From: Vibrio metoecus
GTDB lineage: Bacteria; Pseudomonadota; Gammaproteobacteria; Enterobacterales; Vibrionaceae
Assembly: GCF_009665255.1 (NCBI RefSeq)
Contig: NZ_CP035687.1
Span: 1,010,152 to 1,074,151, forward strand
Length of the DNA: 64,000 nucleotides
Direction: 5' to 3'
The notes under the pieces are model-generated. The model saw only the letters and a program-made list of their open reading frames with translations, ran no database searches and was not told the origin of the DNA. Both the position numbers and the translations under genes were made by a program. Positions 42,763 through 51,600 of this stretch are shown piece after piece; within the stretch, counting starts at the first letter, position 1, and the number at the start of each line of letters is the position of its first letter.

Positions 42763-43276
42763 TGCTTAATCCATAAAAATCAGTTGGTTGTGTTATCGAT
42801 TTCTTTGGCATTTCGTTCAGGTTTTGTCGGCAATTCAATATTGTTTTTCGCTGCCTAATGAAGCGGCAATGTATCTGGCGCTGTAAATTCTGAGTGATTG
42901 CCTCATTGGGTTTTTGAGTCCACGCGAGGTGAGTTTTGCTCTCTCAAGTCGCTTTGAGCGGTTTGGTGCCTTTATTTACAGGCCGAAAGTTAGTCGGCAA
43001 TTGAGTATTGTTTTGCGCTGCCTAATGAAACGGCAATGTTTCTATCGCTGTAAATTTTAGTGTCATTGCCTCATTGAGTTGTTGTGCTCATGTGTGGTGA
43101 CTGGGTTTGTCGGAGAGGGTTTCCACATTGGCTAATTTGTAGGATGAAGCTCTGCATTGGTTAGTTCACAGGTAAAGTTTGAGTAAGTTCCGATTTGAGC
43201 GACACTGTGGTTTGTCGAATGATTTCAGTGGGTTATTCTTGACTGGGTTCAAATGTAAAGTGTTGAAGCTTAAGCA
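42759..43276 (+). mobile_element. C32: ORF-less cassette, family B (copy of C6)
   Basis: No gene supported. C32-C33 (1204 bp) repeat C6-C7 with no difference that I can see. Confidence 0.85.
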
Positions 43277-43398
43277 TAACAAACGCCTCAAGAGGGACTG
43301 TCAACGCGTGGCGTTTCCAGTCCCAATGAGCCGCGGTGGTTGCAGTTGTTGTGTTTGAGTTTAGTTGTTTGCGTTGCCAGCCCCTTAGGCGGGCGTTA
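43277..43398 (+). repeat. attC of C32 (VCR)
   Basis: Same spacer (TTTAGTTGTTTGCGTTGCC) as the attC of C6. Confidence 0.95.
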
Positions 43399-43644
43399 GG
43401 TGTTTGATCTCACCAATATGATTTATCCGTCTTGTCAGCCTGTTTTCTTCGTTAGATAATAATTTTATTGGAAGGTGTCCCCGCATACTGTTTACGGCAG
43501 GTACCTCGTGGGTTTGTCCTAGCTGGTACATCAATTCCCTACTGAGTTGGCCGCTTGGTAGTAGATAGCCAAGGCAATTGTTCCGTTGTACGTACGTGAC
43601 TCGCACGGTAAAAAGAGGTAAATCAACCGAATTCTATCCGTAAC
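43399..43644 (+). other. C33: upstream non-coding part (copy of C7)
   Basis: As in C7, no gene with a ribosome site is seen between the attC and the leader hairpin. Confidence 0.4.
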
Positions 43645-43712
43645 TATCACCTTATCTAGTTTACTCTTGCGAGTTGCTAGAGGCCTCTGCGCTCGCTCTA
43701 TGATAGGTGATA
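43645..43712 (+). promoter_or_regulatory. C33: leader hairpin sequestering the ribosome site
   Basis: TATCACCTTATC and GATAGGTGATA pair as in C7. Confidence 0.6.
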
Positions 43713-43717
43713 TATCT

Positions 43718-43810
43718 ATGATTGAGCTTACGCTGAAAATTAGACTGACGGTACCGCAAATTATTGTACTAGTAAGTGCTGTAGTTAAAGTTCTGTCTTA
43801 TCTAATTTAA
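43718..43810 (+). CDS. C33: 30-residue hydrophobic peptide (second copy)
   Basis: The peptide is the same as that at 28274, with the same leader and terminator. Retention of two intact copies argues that it is a functional unit. Confidence 0.5.
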   Translation: MIELTLKIRLTVPQIIVLVSAVVKVLSYLI

Positions 43811-43814
43811 AACA

Positions 43815-43839
43815 GTGGGGCAGCAATTTGTTGCCCCAC
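43815..43839 (+). terminator. C33: terminator hairpin
   Basis: GTGGGGCA/TGCCCCAC stem, as in C7. Confidence 0.6.
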
Positions 43840-43842
43840 ACC

Positions 43843-43962
43843 TAACAAGCGCTTTAAGACGGATTCGCAACGCTCAGCGGTTTTAGTCTGATTTGGCTTT
43901 TGTGGTTACGGCACAATCATTGAGTTTCGTAGTAGCGTTGCTCACCACTTAAGCGGGCGTTA
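43843..43962 (+). repeat. attC of C33 (non-VCR)
   Basis: Same as the attC of C7. Confidence 0.9.
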
Positions 43963-44042
43963 GCTCTCTTTCAATGTTCATCGTGGAGTCAAAAGTCCAA
44001 GCTGGATTTGAAGTTCTTTTTAGCGATATTTCAGGAGATAGT

Positions 44043-44285
44043 ATGAGCACAAGGTTTTGTGAAAAGTGTGGGAAGAACACTGAACATAAAGAGGTGATGA
44101 AGCAAAAGCCATCGAAGTACGGTAAGTCCAAAAGAGAGCAGTTCAAAGCATTTCTAGATGGATTTTTTAGTAGTTCGGCAGCCTCTTTACCTGGTGGCGT
44201 TTCGTTAGAATTAACAGATAGATATGTGGTTTGTGCTATCTGTGGCAGCGCAACTTTAGAAAATCATGGTGAACAATTTCAATAA
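44043..44285 (+). CDS. C34: 80-residue zinc-ribbon protein
   Basis: ATG at 44043 after AGGAGATAGT. Two CxxC knuckles, CEKCGKNTEHKE at the N-terminus and CAICGSATLEN near the C-terminus, flank a basic and Ser-rich middle, the layout of a zinc ribbon. It may bind nucleic acid or protein. A near-identical copy is at 58370 (C57; one Val-to-Ile change). Confidence 0.75.
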   Translation: MSTRFCEKCGKNTEHKEVMKQKPSKYGKSKREQFKAFLDGFFSSSAASLPGGVSLELTDRYVVCAICGSATLENHGEQFQ

Positions 44286-44306
44286 CCTATTCGCCAAGCA
44301 GAGAGC

Positions 44307-44429
44307 TAACAAACGCCTCAAGAGGGACTGTCAACGCGTTGCGTTTCCAGTCCCATTGAGCCGCGGTGGTTATGGTTGTTGTGTTTGAGTTTTGTGTTAA
44401 TGCGTTGCCAGCCCCTTAGGCGGGCGTTA
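44307..44429 (+). repeat. attC of C34 (VCR)
   Basis: Left arm GAGAGCTAAC mirrors GTTAGCTCTC; reads GCGTTGCGTTTCC instead of GCGTGGCGTTTCC. Confidence 0.95.
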
Positions 44430-44444
44430 TGCAGTTTTGGGCAA

Positions 44445-44470
44445 TAAAAAACCAGCATTTTCAGCTGGCT
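44445..44470 (-). terminator. C35: terminator of the reverse-strand RRM gene
   Basis: On the minus strand CCAGC-TGAAAAT-GCTGG is followed by TTTTTTATT. Confidence 0.8.
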
Positions 44471-44482
44471 TTAGAATTTGCT

Positions 44483-44719
44483 TTATTGAGCAGCTTTGAC
44501 TCGGATCTTGCTTTTGGCAACGCTTGTCATATTCAGCACTGCAATTGCCGTTTTTGCTTCTGAAGCATCTGGCATTTCGACGAAAGCAAAGCCTTTCGAT
44601 AGACCGGTTTCTTGATCTAAAACGAGAGTGCATTCGGTAACAGAGCCGTGTTCAGAAAACAGTTTACGAATGTCGTGCTCAGTTGTGGTACGAGCAAGGT
44701 TGCGAACTAAGAGTTTCAT
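44483..44719 (-). CDS. C35: RRM-type RNA-binding protein
   Basis: The 78-residue protein is a single RNA-recognition motif: RNP2 is LLVRNL (residues 3-8) and RNP1 is KGFAFVEM, with the beta-alpha-beta order intact. I choose the ATG at 44719, where the RRM starts; an upstream in-frame start (44764) would add 15 residues. It is transcribed against the array with its own terminator, so it is a self-contained unit. Such small RRM proteins in bacteria are often cold-induced RNA chaperones. Confidence 0.88.
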   Translation of the reverse strand: MKLLVRNLARTTTEHDIRKLFSEHGSVTECTLVLDQETGLSKGFAFVEMPDASEAKTAIAVLNMTSVAKSKIRVKAAQ

Positions 44720-44832
44720 AGTTGTCCGTTGATGTAGAAATAACGGTGAGGATTGTCTCAACAAAGACAGTTGCCACCAAGTGATAGTTTGGTTTTACCG
44801 TAAAATAGCGGCATTTAGGGCAACCAACTGCA

Positions 44833-44955
44833 TAACAAACGCCTCAAGAAGGACTGTCAACGCGCGGCGTTTCCAGTCCCATTGAGCCGCGGTGGTGATG
44901 GTTGTTGTGTTTGAGTTTAGTGGTAATGCGTTGCCAGCCCCTTAGGCGGGCGTTA
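44833..44955 (+). repeat. attC of C35 (VCR)
   Basis: Left arm AACTGCATAAC mirrors GTTATGCAGTT; reads CAAGAAGGAC. Confidence 0.95.
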
Positions 44956-45368
44956 GCTTCTTAAAGGCAGGAATCATCAAAATCCAAGCTCAATCGTTCT
45001 GAAAAATCCGCTTTTAGCGTTCAAATTTCACAATTTGGCTTTTGGGTTTTCTTGATGCTGATTTGGTCGAACGTGTTGAAAATTCAGTGGTTTCAAAGTC
45101 GCTGAAAACAAGCAAGCCTAGATGCTTCAACGCTGTTGGATGTTCAACACTCAAAGTTTGGTTTCACAAAAGGCTGCATCATCGCTGTGATCTGGCTTTC
45201 TTTGTCGCGGACACTTAACCGTGGTCAACTTAACCTTGATGGTTTTGAGTTTTGGCCGTCAACTTCACAGCTTTTGGCTCTGGACGTGTGTTTGTGTGAT
45301 GCTTTTGCGTAAAATGCATTTCAAGAAAAAGTGGTTAAAAGTCATTTTGAAACAATAGGCTACGAAGC
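44952..45368 (+). mobile_element. C36: ORF-less cassette, family A
   Basis: No gene supported; the start of the frame seen in C19 is closed here by TGA after CAAAGTCGC. Confidence 0.85.
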
Positions 45369-45491
45369 TAACAAACGCCTCAAGAGGGACTGTCAACGCG
45401 TGGCGTTTCCAGTCCCAATGAGCCGCGGTGGTTACGGTTGTTGTGATTGAGTTTAGTGGTAGTGCGTTGCCAGCCCCTTAGGCGGGCGTTA
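45369..45491 (+). repeat. attC of C36 (VCR)
   Basis: Left arm GAAGCTAAC. Confidence 0.95.
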
Positions 45492-45556
45492 TGCGCAAAC
45501 TCACATCTGAGTTTACGGTTAATTGATAGAATGGACATTTTACGTTGGTGATTTAT

Positions 45557-46108
45557 ATGAGTAGTGAGCATTTTAAAGGTAGATACGAAGTCGAGCTGAA
45601 GTACAGACTGACATCAAAGTATCAATTTCTCGAAACCCTTAAATGCATGCCTCATGAAGTCATGCTCGAAGATAACACTGAATCAGATAGTTACTTTGAT
45701 ACTCCAGATAAAACACTGCAAAGACAAAATAAAAGTTTGTGCATTAGAACGATGGAACCTTCGGGGATTAAGCTCTGGATAGTTAAAGGCCCAGAGGCGG
45801 ACAGGTGTGAAGCAACGAATATCAATGACGCAGATAACGCGCTTAGTATGCTTCAAACAATGGGCTATGGCATTGTTCAAAAGATAAGTAAAACACGCAG
45901 TATTTACTTTTTAGGGCAGTTCCATGTCACCGTAGATTCATTGGCAAGGATTGGTGATTTTGCCGAGTTTGCCATAATGACGGATGACGAAAGTCGGTTG
46001 TCTGGCTATCGTAGTGAATTGGAACAGTTGGCGAGTGAGTTTGGTTTATCAGAGTCAGATTTAGAGACTCGGTCATACAAAGAGATATTCGCAGCACAAT
46101 GCGCATAA
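45557..46108 (+). CDS. C37: CYTH-domain protein (CyaB/class IV adenylate cyclase-like)
   Basis: The 183-residue protein has the CYTH signature E-x-E-x-K (YEVELKYRL, residue ~10), a central DSYFDTPDKTLQRQNKSLCIR and KLWIVKGPEADRCE. CYTH enzymes hydrolyse or cyclise nucleotide or organic triphosphates using two metals held by the acidic barrel. The ATG at 45557 is preferred; an in-frame TTG lies 12 bp upstream, and both have weak ribosome sites. The stop is provided by the attC, which is internally shortened. Confidence 0.85.
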   Translation: MSSEHFKGRYEVELKYRLTSKYQFLETLKCMPHEVMLEDNTESDSYFDTPDKTLQRQNKSLCIRTMEPSGIKLWIVKGPEADRCEATNINDADNALSMLQTMGYGIVQKISKTRSIYFLGQFHVTVDSLARIGDFAEFAIMTDDESRLSGYRSELEQLASEFGLSESDLETRSYKEIFAAQCA

Positions 46109-46167
46109 CAAACGCCTCAAGAGGGACTGTCAACGCGCGGCGTTGCCAGCCCCTTAGGCGGGCGTTA
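46106..46167 (+). repeat. attC of C37 (VCR with ~60-bp internal deletion, 62 bp)
   Basis: The left half ...CAACGCGCGGCGTT joins directly to GCCAGCCCCTTAGGCGGGCGTTA. The missing part is everything between the two GCGTT motifs of a standard VCR. Both recombination ends and the arm TGCGCATAAC/GTTATGCGCA remain. Confidence 0.93.
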
Positions 46168-46207
46168 GGCCTCTCTTCATCGTTTGGAATATATCAATAA
46201 GGTAATT

Positions 46208-47299
46208 ATGGCTTCAAACAAAAATCAACATTATGTTCCGCAATGTTATCTAAAAAATTTCTCAACAGATGATTCAAAAGCGTCGATCTGCCTCTACAAT
46301 CTGGATAGGAAAAAACTAGTAAAGACTGCTCCAATCAAGAATCAGTGCTCGAAAAACTATTTTTATGGTGAAGACCTAGTTTTAGAAAAAGCATTACAAC
46401 CTATTGAGGGACGATTTTCTGCAATGGTTCGTACCATCGAAGAGCCAAACTATATTCTCAGCGAAAAAGACGAGGTTTTCTTAAAACAGTTTTGGCTACT
46501 TCAATACCTAAGAACGGAAGCTGCATCACGTCGAAATGTTGAGTTAGCTGAAGGGATGAGTAAGGTCACAGGAGCAACTGATTTTAAGTTAGAAATTAAG
46601 GATGCTGTTCAACAATCAATGCGCTCGTTTTTTGATGTTAAATATATAGTTAGTGACCTGAAAGTTTGTTTGGTTAAAAATAATACAAGCACAGATTTTA
46701 TTACTTCGGATGACCCCGCTGTACTTACGAATTGGTGGCATTTGCTTGATAAAAGAGCAGAATTGCAGTCATTTGGTTTAGGCTCTGCTGGCTGTTTACT
46801 AATTTTGCCTTTGTCCCCCAAGGTGTTAATGGTTGCATATGATGGTGACGTATATAGTCTCCCAAAGAGCAAAGGGTGGTTGCGCCTTAAGAGCAAATTT
46901 GATGTCGATTCTTTCAATTACTTACAAGTATTAAATTGCCGGGCTAATTTGTACGGTTGTAAAACAGACATAGAGAAATACTTTGTGCGTTTACATGACA
47001 AAGTGATAGATATTAAGCCAAAGCAAAGACACAAAATCAATTATGCGATTTTGGATGAGGTGAGTGATGGTGCTAAAAGGTATAAGTTAGTTGAATCTCC
47101 GGATGTTGAAGAACATGAAGAGGCATTAGTTCACTGCCAACCTATCTATGTTGCACCACCTACGTGGCCAAGGGCAATTAAGTGGAAAAATAAAGGTTTT
47201 GTTGTCACGAATGGAACAGGTGTCGGATTTATCAGGTTATCTAGGGTCCTAGAAATGGGCACACGAGACTTCTATAAATTACCATCCCGCGAGGCCTAA
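46208..47299 (+). CDS. C38: DUF4238-family protein
   Basis: ATG at 46208 with AAGGTAATT upstream gives 363 residues, the largest gene of the array here. The N-terminal KNQHYVPQCYLKNFS and the central DFITSDDPAVL are the DUF4238 signature blocks (HYVPQxYLxxF and S-DxPV). No membrane segment is present; the C-terminal third is charged. The function of DUF4238 is not established; members occur in accessory and defence-rich regions. The TAA stop lies in the attC. Confidence 0.82.
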   Translation: MASNKNQHYVPQCYLKNFSTDDSKASICLYNLDRKKLVKTAPIKNQCSKNYFYGEDLVLEKALQPIEGRFSAMVRTIEEPNYILSEKDEVFLKQFWLLQYLRTEAASRRNVELAEGMSKVTGATDFKLEIKDAVQQSMRSFFDVKYIVSDLKVCLVKNNTSTDFITSDDPAVLTNWWHLLDKRAELQSFGLGSAGCLLILPLSPKVLMVAYDGDVYSLPKSKGWLRLKSKFDVDSFNYLQVLNCRANLYGCKTDIEKYFVRLHDKVIDIKPKQRHKINYAILDEVSDGAKRYKLVESPDVEEHEEALVHCQPIYVAPPTWPRAIKWKNKGFVVTNGTGVGFIRLSRVLEMGTRDFYKLPSREA

Positions 47300-47419
47300 C
47301 AAACAATTTAAGAGGGATTCACAACGCTTGGCACTTTTGCTTCTACTTCAGTTTTAGTGTTTATGGCACAATGCTTTAGGTTTGGGTGGAGGCGTTGTTC
47401 ACCCCTTAATTGGGCGTTA
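47297..47419 (+). repeat. attC of C38 (non-VCR)
   Basis: Same AACAAACAATTTAAGAGGG/CCCTTAATTGGGCGTTA type as C15; left arm GAGGCCTAAC mirrors GTTAGGCCTC. Confidence 0.9.
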
Positions 47420-47832
47420 GCTTCTTAAAGGCTAAAATCATCAAAATCCAAACTTCTTGTTCTGAAAAATCAGCTTTTAGTGTTCAAATTGCACAATTTG
47501 GCATTTGAATTTTGCTAGATGCTGTTTTGGTAGAAAGTGCTGGAAGTTCCGCAGTTTCAAAGCCGCTGAAAGCCAACAAGTCTCGATGCTTCAAAGTTGT
47601 TGGATGTTCAATTCGGTCAACTTGGTTTCACAAAAAGCAGCATCGTCGCTGAAATCGCGCTTTCTTTGTCGAAAATGCGGTAAGTGGCCAACTTAACCTT
47701 GATCGCTGCAAGTTTTGGCAGCTCACGTCACAGCTTTTGGCGTTGGACGTGTGTTTGGGTGATGCTTTTGCGTAAAATGCATATTAAGCAAATGTGTTAA
47801 AAAAATCATTGTTAAACAATAGGCTACGAAGC
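47416..47832 (+). mobile_element. C39: ORF-less cassette, family A (GCGGTAAGTGGCC subtype)
   Basis: No gene supported. Closest to C55; both differ from other members at TCGxAAATGCGGTAAGTGG. Confidence 0.85.
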
Positions 47833-47955
47833 TAACAAACGCCTCAAGAGGGACTGTCAACGCGTGGCGTTTCCAGTCCCATTGAGCCGCGGTGGTTTCG
47901 GTTGTTGTGTTTTAGTTTTGTGTTAATGCGTTGCCAGCCCCTTAGGCGGGCGTTA
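47833..47955 (+). repeat. attC of C39 (VCR)
   Basis: Left arm GAAGCTAAC. Confidence 0.95.
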
Positions 47956-47971
47956 AATGTAAGGAAGAAAA

Positions 47972-48937
47972 TTGAACATTATCAAAAGAATTTTAGTTTG
48001 CTTAATTTTCACTTGCTCAATAGCAAGTGCGGCTGAGCCTATAGTTGAACCGGAAGCGCAAACTTTGGAAGCTTCAGGGCCAGTAAAAGGTGCAGTTATT
48101 GAACCTGAGTTACCTAAAAGTACGACATTGACTACAGCGCAGTGGGTAACGATCGCTAAAGATACTGCAAATATCCTGTTTTTCATTGCTATGGCTACCG
48201 TTGGTGTTTTGTCATATCGCCAAGCCAAGAAAACAGTATTCTCCCCAATAAAAACAGAGATCTTCAAATATCAGCTAGAAGCTTTTGAAGATGTTATTCG
48301 ACATTTTCAAAACAAAGGAGAGTACGAACTTAAATCCGACATGGATATAGACACAATCATAGACATTAATTCTTTCGAACTAGTTAATAGCTATGTTGAG
48401 ACTTTCATGAAAGGAGAAATTCAAGTCAATGAAGATGCTAAAAAAGAGAAGATGGCGAAAGCTAAAGGAGCTATCGTTTCGACAGAGTACGCTCAAGAGT
48501 ACTTTGAAGTTTTAGGTGTTGATAAACCTGTAGAGCATAAGAAAGACGAGCCTAAAGACCCAGCTTTAAAGCTGTCTGTCTGGAATGAGCGTAAATATGG
48601 GTTTGTACATTTTACCGAAAAGTACGATCAATCAGTTAAAGAGATCCAACGGTTTCAAGATTCACCGTTGTTGCCATCTGACTTGAAAGAATTGCTTAGT
48701 GATTACAGTGTGCTTATGCATAAAACTTTGTCTGCAGTTGGCGAAACTATGGAAGAGGTAGGAAAAGAAATGCCAAAATCTTTTCGTACTAAGGAGTCTA
48801 TAACACAGTTTAGTGTTGGTTGGGTTTCAAATCTGCACAATGATAGAACTCCAGAATTAGAGCCTAAAGCTAAAGAAATTTTAGAGTATATCAACAAATA
48901 TTTGGGCATAGACAACTTAGCGAAATCAAACATTTAA
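47972..48937 (+). CDS. C40: exported/membrane-anchored hypothetical protein
   Basis: A TTG at 47972 with TAAGGAAGAAAA upstream gives 321 residues: a signal peptide (MNIIKRILVCLIFTCSIASA), a short linker, a second hydrophobic segment near residues 66-88 (ILFFIAMATVGVLSYR) and a long charged, helical C-terminal region predicted to be cytosolic. No enzymatic motif was recognised. A large soluble domain behind a membrane anchor resembles stress or phage-sensing effectors, but this is only an analogy. The stop overlaps the attC. Confidence 0.7.
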   Translation: MNIIKRILVCLIFTCSIASAAEPIVEPEAQTLEASGPVKGAVIEPELPKSTTLTTAQWVTIAKDTANILFFIAMATVGVLSYRQAKKTVFSPIKTEIFKYQLEAFEDVIRHFQNKGEYELKSDMDIDTIIDINSFELVNSYVETFMKGEIQVNEDAKKEKMAKAKGAIVSTEYAQEYFEVLGVDKPVEHKKDEPKDPALKLSVWNERKYGFVHFTEKYDQSVKEIQRFQDSPLLPSDLKELLSDYSVLMHKTLSAVGETMEEVGKEMPKSFRTKESITQFSVGWVSNLHNDRTPELEPKAKEILEYINKYLGIDNLAKSNI

Positions 48938-49025
48938 CAAAGCATTTAAGAGTGATTCGCAACGCTTGGCAGTTTCGCTTCGCTCAAGTATAGCCAAGCG
49001 TCGCTCACACCTTAATGCGGCGTTA
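48935..49025 (+). repeat. attC of C40 (non-VCR, 91 bp)
   Basis: It opens TAACAAAGCATTTAAGAGTG and ends CACCTTAATGCGGCGTTA with a short central stem (GCTTGGC...GCCAAGC); left arm ACATTTAAC mirrors GTTAAATGT. Confidence 0.88.
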
Positions 49026-49062
49026 TATGCTTTCAAAATCTGTTAGTAAAAGGGAGCTTAAA

Positions 49063-49431
49063 ATGATTCTAAATCACGTCTCAGTTGGTGTTTCAAATGT
49101 GGCATCTGCTGTGGCTTTTTACGATTCAGTTCTATCCGCATTATCGGTAAGTCGTTCGCATTACATCGATAATGTGGCGGCTGCCTACGGTGAGAATTTT
49201 GAGTTTTGGGTAGGTTGCCCATGTGAAAATAGAGCCTATTCTGGTAACGGAACTCACATCGCTTTCAATGCGCCAAGTAAAGAATCTGTTGACCTGTTTT
49301 ATGCTACTGCATTAGAGCTTGGTGGCTCGTGTGCAGGTAAGCCTGGCTTACGTCCAGAGTACGGTGAGACTTACTATGCGGCATTTATTCGTGATATTGA
49401 TGGAAACAAAATTGAAGCAGTTTTCATGTAG
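49063..49431 (+). CDS. C41: VOC-fold protein, paralogue of C14
   Basis: 122 residues, ATG at 49063 after AGGGAG. It differs from C14 at a few sites (for example LSVSRSHYIDN for LSVKRSHYIEN and CENRAYSGNG for CENGASSGNG). The flanking attC sites differ between the two cassettes, so they diverged rather than being fresh copies. Confidence 0.85.
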   Translation: MILNHVSVGVSNVASAVAFYDSVLSALSVSRSHYIDNVAAAYGENFEFWVGCPCENRAYSGNGTHIAFNAPSKESVDLFYATALELGGSCAGKPGLRPEYGETYYAAFIRDIDGNKIEAVFM

Positions 49432-49446
49432 CTGGAATTACGCATA

Positions 49447-49568
49447 TAACAAGCGCCTCAAGAGGGACTGTCAACGCGTGGCGTTTCCAGTCCCAATGAG
49501 CCGCGGTGGTTACGGTTGTTGTGTTTGAGTTTAGTGTTATGCGTTGCCAGCCCCTTAGGCGGGCGTTA
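49447..49568 (+). repeat. attC of C41 (VCR)
   Basis: Left arm GCATATAAC; opens TAACAAGCGCC rather than TAACAAACGCC. Confidence 0.93.
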
Positions 49569-49586
49569 GCATTCAAGGAGAGAAAT

Positions 49587-50228
49587 TTGTATATACCAGG
49601 GAAGTTTAAACAGGAAAATATAGAAGAACTCGTGGGGTTGATACGCGAATATCCATTCGCAACAATCATTACGTTATCTGAGTCGGGTATTGATGCTAAT
49701 CATCTTCCGCTATGTCTGATGGAATTGGATGGGGAATTATATTTAAAAGGGCATATAGCTAAGGCTAACTCACTTTGGCAAACCACGGAGCCACTATCCG
49801 AAGCACTAGTGATTTTTAATGGCCCCAACACCTATATATCCCCGAACAACTATCCGACTAAGAAAGAAAATGGTAAGGCTGTTCCCACGTGGAATTATGT
49901 TGTTGTACATGTGAAAGGAAAAATACGGTTCATTCATGATCCTCAGTGGATAGTTGGAATTCTTGAGCAGTTAACTTCCGAGCATGAGAGAGAGCAGGTA
50001 GTTCCGTGGTCGATGTCGGACGCCCCTGAATCATATCTTCAGAATATGCTATCAGCGGTCGTTGGTATTGAAATTGCCATAGACTCCCTCAGTGGTAAAT
50101 GGAAGTTGAGTCAGAACCAGTCAGAGATAAATCAAAAAGGTGTTGTCGATGGTCTATCATCGAAAAGTGATACCAATTCGCAAACCATCGCTTCAATGAT
50201 GTGCGCTAATCTTCACCAAGAATGCTAA
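49587..50228 (+). CDS. C42: PaiB-like FMN-binding split-barrel protein
   Basis: A TTG at 49587 with AAGGAG 6 nt upstream is the right start; the longer frame begins inside the attC. The 213-residue product starts MYIPGKFKQENIEELVGLI and has FATIITLSESGIDANHLPL, LKGHIAKANSLW, FNGPNTYISPNNYP and PTWNYVVVHVKGKI, the blocks of PaiB/FMN-binding negative regulators. Some members regulate sporulation or protease genes; here the role is unknown. Confidence 0.88.
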   Translation: MYIPGKFKQENIEELVGLIREYPFATIITLSESGIDANHLPLCLMELDGELYLKGHIAKANSLWQTTEPLSEALVIFNGPNTYISPNNYPTKKENGKAVPTWNYVVVHVKGKIRFIHDPQWIVGILEQLTSEHEREQVVPWSMSDAPESYLQNMLSAVVGIEIAIDSLSGKWKLSQNQSEINQKGVVDGLSSKSDTNSQTIASMMCANLHQEC

Positions 50229-50347
50229 CAAACGCCTCAAGAGGGACTGTCAACGCGTGGCGTTTCCAGTCCCAATGAGCCGTAGTGGCTACAGTTGGTG
50301 TGTTTAAGTTTAGTGTTATGCGTTACCAGCCCCTTAGGCGGGCGTTA
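50226..50347 (+). repeat. attC of C42 (VCR)
   Basis: Left arm GAATGCTAAC mirrors GTTAGCATTC; spacer reads GCGTTACCAGCC. Confidence 0.95.
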
Positions 50348-50421
50348 TAGCTTATCTCACATTTCATGCTCAATCGATGCCTCAGAGTAAATTCCAACTT
50401 TGCTCAACAAAAGGAACAAGT

Positions 50422-50811
50422 ATGTTTAGTCACATCATGATCGGCTCAAATGATATTGAAAAATCAAAGGTTTTCTATGATGCCATATTGTCGGTGTTAG
50501 GTTATCCGGCGGGTGTTATTGATACTAAAGGTCGCTGTCTCTACATAAACCAAGACGGTGTACTTGGTATTACGAAACCAGTGAATGGCGAACCTGCGAC
50601 GCATGGTAATGGGATGACAATTGGCTTTAAAGTTAGTAGCCCAGAGTTAGTAGAAGCATGGCATGCAGCCGGTTTAGCAAATGGTGGTGTGGCTTGTGAA
50701 GATCCTCCGGGTATCAGAGTGAGCGGACAAAGAAAAATGTATTTAGCTTATTTACGAGATCCAGCAGGTAATAAGCTATGTGCAACACATCATATGTCCA
50801 CGGGTAACTAA
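50422..50811 (+). CDS. C43: VOC-fold protein, copy 2 of 3
   Basis: 129 residues, nearly the same as C25 and C51 (VIDTKGRC for VIDAKGRC, NQDGVL for NQEGVL, THHMST for THHIST). The leader before the ATG has lost ~12 bp (CATTTCATGCTCAATCG) compared with the other two copies. Confidence 0.88.
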   Translation: MFSHIMIGSNDIEKSKVFYDAILSVLGYPAGVIDTKGRCLYINQDGVLGITKPVNGEPATHGNGMTIGFKVSSPELVEAWHAAGLANGGVACEDPPGIRVSGQRKMYLAYLRDPAGNKLCATHHMSTGN

Positions 50812-50822
50812 AAGCACCGCTA

Positions 50823-50944
50823 TAACAAACGCCTCAAGAGGGACTGTCAACGCGTGGCGTTTCCAGTCCCATTGAGCCACGGTGGTTGCAGTTGTTGTGT
50901 TTGAGTTTAGTGGCATGCGTTGCCAGCCCCTTAGGCGGGCGTTA
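50823..50944 (+). repeat. attC of C43 (VCR)
   Basis: Left arm GCTATAAC. Confidence 0.95.
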
Positions 50945-51459
50945 TGCTTAATCCATAAAAATCAGCAGGTTGTGATTTTCGATTCCTTTGGCATTTCGTT
51001 CAGGTTTTGTCGGCAATTCAATATTGTTCGTCGCTGCCTAACGAAGTGGCAATGTTTCTGGCGCTGTAGATCCAGCGTTATTGCCTCATTGAAATACTGA
51101 GTCTGTGCTAGGTGAGTTTGGCTCTCTCAAGTCGCTTTAAGCAGTTTGGTGCCTTTACTTACAGGCTGCAAGTCAGTCGGCAATTGACCATTGTTTTGCG
51201 CTGCCTAATGAAACAGCAATTTGTTTATCGCTGTACGTTTCAGTGTTATTGCCTCATTGAGTTATCGCGCCAATGTGTGGTGAGTAGGTTTGTCGGAGAG
51301 GGTTTCCACTTTGGCTGATTTGCAGGATGAAACCCTGTATTGGTCAGTTTATAGGTAAAGTTTGAGTCAGTTCTAACTCAAGAGAATTCGAGGTTTGGTT
51401 AATTATTTCAATGAGTTATTCTTGATTTGGTTCAAATGTAAAGTGTTGAAGCTTAAGCA
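50941..51459 (+). mobile_element. C44: ORF-less cassette, family B (divergent)
   Basis: No gene supported. The first repeat unit reads CTAACGAAGTGGCAATG and has accumulated several changes. Confidence 0.85.
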
Positions 51460-51582
51460 TAACAAACGCCTCAAGAGGGACTGTCAACGTGTGGCGTTTC
51501 CAGTCCCAATGAGCCGCGGTGGTTGCAGTTGTTGTGTTTAAGTTTAGTGGTAATGCGTTGCCAGCCCCTTAGGCGGGCGTTA
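51460..51582 (+). repeat. attC of C44 (VCR)
   Basis: Left arm TAAGCATAAC; reads CAACGTGTGGCG. Confidence 0.95.
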
Positions 51583-51600
51583 TGTTTATCGGAGAAAATC

